Assembly (NCBI GenBank): GCA_004154925.1
Contig: QJNS01000351.1
Location: forward strand, 1-64,000
Direction of reading: 5' to 3'
Length of the DNA: 64,000 nt
From: Monosporascus cannonballus
Lineage: Eukaryota > Ascomycota > Sordariomycetes > Xylariales
The notes under the pieces were generated by a model, which saw only the letters and a list, made by a program, of their open reading frames with translations, was not told where the DNA came from and made no database searches. Positions 60,260 through 64,000 of the stretch are shown here, in pieces. Every line of letters begins with the position of its first letter. The stretch's first letter is position 1. The position numbers were made by a program, and so were the translations under genes.

Positions 60260-60954
60260 TATTTCGACGATATTCTTATCTTTTCAGAAACGAAAAAAAC
60301 ATACGCAAAATACGGTTATAAAGTTCTTTAAGCTTTATAGGATATAAGGCTACTAATTAACGCAAAAAAATAATTTTATAAACGAAAAATAAAATATCTA
60401 AGATATATTATTATTCCAGAATATATTGGAATAATCTTTAAAAAAATCGCTATAATTATAAAATAACAAACGCTAATTACGATCAAAAGAGTATAGGTAT
60501 TCCTTTGATTCGCTAATTATTACAGGAAATTTATTCGAAATTTTAGCAAAATAATTATACCTTTAACCAATTTTACAAAAGAAAATTCAAATCAACGCTA
60601 AATACGAAAAAAACGTTTTAGGATATTAAGAATATAATTATTAACGAACCAGTATTAATTATATACGACTCAAACCGCCCTATTAAAATAAAAACCGATA
60701 TTTCGAATTACGTATTAAACATAATAATCGGATAACGAAATAATTAAAACAAATTGCACTTTATTATATTCTTTTCGTACAAATTAAAAGGAATTAAGTT
60801 TAATTATAGTATTCCAAATAAAATATTTATGGTTATTATTATAGCATTTCGAATATTTAGGTACTTCTTAAAAAGAAATTTGTACCAGGTTAAAATTTAT
60901 ACGGATTATCAAAACCATACCCGATTTAATATAACTAAGAAAATTACAAAATAA
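60260..60954 (+). pseudogene. reverse transcriptase box and RNase H relic of chromovirus D
   Basis: The YFDD box is intact at 60260-60271. At 60754-60954 an uninterrupted 66-codon stretch reads IIFFSYKLKGIKFNYSIPNK, FMVIIIAFRIFRYFLKRNLY and VKIYTDYQNHTRFN, which is the Ty3/Gypsy RNase H core. Flanking stops prevent a product. Confidence 0.85.
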
Positions 60955-61479
60955 TAATAAAAATACGCAAAAATTTAGCAAACCTCGATTTCATTATTAT
61001 CCATAGGAAAAACTTAAAGAATAATAAAGTAAATACCCTAAATAAGCAACTACATTTTAAAGAAAAATTAATCAAAATTAGTTATATAATTTCCAATATT
61101 ATTATAAAAAGCCATTTACGTCCGCGATAAATTGCGATAATTCGGGCAGTACCTTTTGATATATATTAAAGGATCCAGCAATATAATAACAATTTTCTAA
61201 AAAACTAAAGGACAAATAAGATGTAAGTTTTAGAAAAATACTAAAAGGATTTAATATAAAATCTATACAAATATTACTTATATAAATATCTAGGGATTTA
61301 TAAAACCTTAAAACGATTTTAACGTATATATTTTTTTGCGAAAAAAAATTAATAATATAAAAAATTATCCGATAATGTAATATTTATGCCAAAACAAAGA
61401 TTTGATAACAAAAACCATATAAAAAATTATAGCTATTATTAATTATAAAACGGCTATAATATTTAATTATATTTAACTT

Positions 61480-62460
61480 TATTACCAAATTTTCTATATT
61501 TGAAAATCCAGCTATAAGAATATATTACTATAGCATTTTCGTAATCGTCGATCGATTTACGAAATTTTCTTATTTTTTATCATATTATAAAAATATTAAC
61601 GCCGAACAAATAACATATACGTTCTTTAAATAAATCTTTAATATATGCGGATTATTAATAAATATTATTTTGGATAAAAAATTAATACTTGTATTTAAAT
61701 TTTAACAAGGTTTTATAATATAAATTAACTTAAATTTTAAGTTATTTAACGTATTTAAACCTTAAGTAAATAAATAAATAAAACGGACAAATTAAATTTC
61801 AAAAATTTACTTACGATATTATATTAATTATAAATAAAATAATTAAGTTAAAAAGTTATTAATTATATAATTAATATATAATACCAGTTATTATAAAAGT
61901 ATTAGAATAATATTAACGAATGCAAATTTTGGTTTTATTTTAAACATTTATAAAAAATACGAGATAACGGCTTAATTAATATCAAAATAATTTTTACGTT
62001 AAAATAATTACGATAATTATATTAGAAAATAAAAACGGAATTAAAATTCGTACGAAATTAAATAAGCAAATATTATAACCAGAAAAGGTTAAAAGGATTA
62101 ATTTTCGAAAAAGGGAAAATAATTTTTTTCGCTACTAAAAATATTTAAACAAAACGATTTAATAAAAATTTCGATTTCAAATATATCGGTCCATACAAAA
62201 TCATTAAAATAAATCTTAGAAAATAATTACTAATTGGAACTTTTATCAAAAGTTAAATTTTATTTAATTTTTTACGTTTCTTTGTTCGAATTAATAACGG
62301 ATATAATTAAGGTATATACGGTATAATACGATATAAATATAGAAAATAAATAAACGTATAAAATAAAGAAAATTTTCGATATACGAAAATAAAACGGATT
62401 TATCTAATATATAATTAAATAAAAAAAGCACCCAGATTTCGAAAACACCTAGGAACCTAC
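61480..62460 (+). pseudogene. integrase and chromodomain relic of chromovirus D
   Basis: Contains IVDRFTKFSYF near 61543-61575, the first conserved block of the integrase core, and a chromodomain remnant (KIFDIRK, YLIK, KKAPRFRKH-like) near 62355-62460, with the Trp of the closing motif changed to TAG. Confidence 0.72.
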
Positions 62461-62499
62461 TAAGAACCTTATTGGCACCCAACGCCTGCTAAAGAACTT

Positions 62500-63088
62500 T
62501 TACCGATAACGGCAGGCGCGTCTCAGTTAACAGCCAACTAATTAATAGCCGAGATATTGGACCAGTCGGCCGGGGCCTGCGTTAACGTAACAACCGCAAT
62601 AATAGCCTTTAGCTATTTCCGTTTCTAACGCGTTTTTTTCTAATTTGTCCAATAACTAAAGCTTAGGTTATACTATAATAACGCTTTTCGAACGAATTAA
62701 CGCCTTTTATTTACGTAAACAAATAAAACGAAAAAAAGCTTTGTTTATTTTTTTCTTAATAACGACGTTAAGCCTTAAGATAAAGCTATTAAAGCTTTAA
62801 TAATTGTTTTTTAGTAAGCGTTTTTTCGCGTTTTAAACGTTAATATTTGCGGCGAATATTTTGCAAAAAAAAAAACGGTACGCCGGTACTATCGTAAAAC
62901 CGATCCCGATTAATACATTTTTTACATCTTAAGATATTTTCCATTATTTTATACCTTAGGTTTTTCGAAAAACAAAAAAAATAAGGCATAATTTCGTACT
63001 CGAATTCGTTAAAAGCTTTTATAAGGTTAATACGATAAATAATAAAAGGACGAAAAACCCGACGAATCTTGGAAATACGGGACGACAT
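62500..63088 (-). pseudogene. antisense Cys-rich coiled-coil frame of chromovirus D
   Basis: The head, 63088-62840, is uninterrupted: MSSRISKIRRVFRPFIIYRI, EIMPYFFCFSKNLRYKIMEN, ILRCKKCINRDRFYDSTGVP, FFFLQNIRRKY. It aligns with the frame in element C (PYF-CFSK, IMEN, CK, YDS-GV, NIR). After the first stop the frame continues as RLKREKTLTKKQLLKL and later RRY-EKNKQSFF. The Ala-rich VVTLTQAPADW segment near 62560 matches element B. Confidence 0.68.
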
Positions 63089-63183
63089 GGTTCAAAAAGC
63101 CAGAAAGAAAAAAGGTACTTACCAAACGAAGGAAGAGAAAAAATAAAAATCTTAAAGGCAAGATTTAGGGAAAAGAGAGATCG

Positions 63184-63549
63184 TGTTACGATCTGACAGG
63201 CTTCGACCTCAAGAAACGGTCGAACAAGGATCATACAGACCACCTTACGGGTTACGTAACGGTAATTACTGCCAAGCCAGTAATCAAAAATAATCTTAAA
63301 TAATTATAATTACCACCAGCCGTATAATTATAAGTAATTAAGCCAAAAAGGAAAAAGATATATACGCTTATGATTTCCATAATCTAAATAACTTCAGCTT
63401 ATAATATAATATCGTTATCTAAGGCACTCTTAGTATTACGAAACGTGATACGATTATTATATCCATTGCTCAGATTTTCATAATACTCCTGTTAATATAA
63501 ACTCGTACGACTAAGGTTTAATAGTTGGTTAAACCCCCTAGCCGTCATA
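63184..63549 (+). repeat. 3' LTR of chromovirus D (366 bp)
   Basis: Starts TGTTACGATCTGACAGGC and ends CCCTAGCCGTCATA, followed by the TTTGC duplication. Confidence 0.93.
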
Positions 63550-63554
63550 TTTGC

Positions 63555-64000
63555 TAATGTCGTAATAATAGCCCTTTGTTTATAGGGCAAATATCCATAA
63601 CTACTTAAAAAAGAAAAATATATAAATTTTTTTCAAATTCGAACTTTATCTTACTAGTGATATATAGGGTGTGGTAAGGTGTTATTGTAATAATAAAGCA
63701 TATGAACGGTATAGCCGAAATAAGACCGCAGTAATGGCGAGGTAGCGAGTTATAGTACAGAAAAATATATAATACTAATTCTAGTAGGGAAATCATAATA
63801 TAGTAATACGGGATATTATTGGTTCGACTAAATCCTGCTATATCTCTTTTTTCTCTCTTTTTCAGAGACGTCGTATTACCAATTTTATAATACTGCTGCG
63901 CTTTTTTATTTTTTATTTTTTAAGTTTTTAATTTGTTTCTAATTCTTTTAACCCTTTTAATATCTTTTAACGTTTTTTATTTTATTTTATTTATTTTATT
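63555..64000. other. AT-rich DNA to the window end
   Basis: No gene or element recognised in the last 446 bases. Confidence 0.6.

Larger units (their letters stand above)
56637..63549 (+). mobile_element. Gypsy chromovirus D, complete but RIP-inactivated
   Basis: A 6913-bp element with the perfect duplication TTTGC (56632-56636, 63550-63554), a 376-bp 5' LTR and a 366-bp 3' LTR. Plus-strand order: gag relic, reverse transcriptase (YFDD at 60260-60271), RNase H (60754-60954), integrase (VDRFTKFS near 61545), chromodomain (about 62355-62460), antisense frame, polypurine tract GGGAAAAGAGAGA, LTR. The internal region is most like B and C but the LTR 5' half differs. Confidence 0.95.

Overview
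The window looks like a piece of a filamentous ascomycete (Pezizomycotina) chromosome with a strongly two-speed base composition. The evidence is an AA9 cellulose monooxygenase with a CBM1 tail, a HET-domain protein, a Helo-like/ankyrin protein with short GTAAGT-type introns, a fungal NRPS-like adenylating enzyme, a Fot/pogo transposon, and chromodomain Gypsy elements carrying the TpA-rich, CpA-poor decay typical of repeat-induced point mutation (RIP). No species is claimed.

Layout. 1-118 is a poly-C run and 119-770 is unique non-coding DNA. 770-12785 is AT-rich and holds one complete Gypsy element (A, 3285-10628, 5-bp target duplication ATATG). 12790-16185 is a moderately GC-rich stretch bounded by inverted CCCACG-type repeats that carries a broken XPG/GEN1-Yen1-like nuclease gene. 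16186-19215 is a nest: an open frame split by a Fot/pogo transposon, which was itself hit by a solo LTR and by a 130-bp element.

18970-30560 is the main GC-rich island: an AA9 LPMO gene, a His-rich unknown gene, a four-exon Helo-like/ankyrin gene with one in-frame TGA, a two-exon NRPS-like adenylation gene that ends before any carrier domain, and long non-coding gaps with several inverted repeats. 30440-31800 is an edge zone of short MITE-like repeats.

31800-53700 is AT-rich again and contains Gypsy elements B (32647-39459, duplication ATTTT) and C (45568-52323, duplication TAAAG). C lies inside an older solo LTR (45468-45567 plus 52329-52606). 53820-56230 is a small GC island holding a single HET-domain gene with a frameshift. 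56637-63549 is Gypsy element D (duplication TTTGC), followed by AT-rich DNA to the end.

How it fits together. Repeats longer than about 1 kb are shredded by CpA-to-TpA change, while short repeats (130-bp element, 392-bp solo LTR, MITEs) are almost untouched, as expected if RIP needs a minimum repeat length. The host genes are accessory types (plant cell-wall attack, secondary metabolism, self/non-self recognition), and three of them show breaks. The most unusual signal is an antisense open frame between the chromodomain and the 3' LTR in elements B, C and D. In C and D it is Cys-rich and clearly related, and B's is in the same place and probably related. Element A has its own, different antisense frame in the equivalent place.
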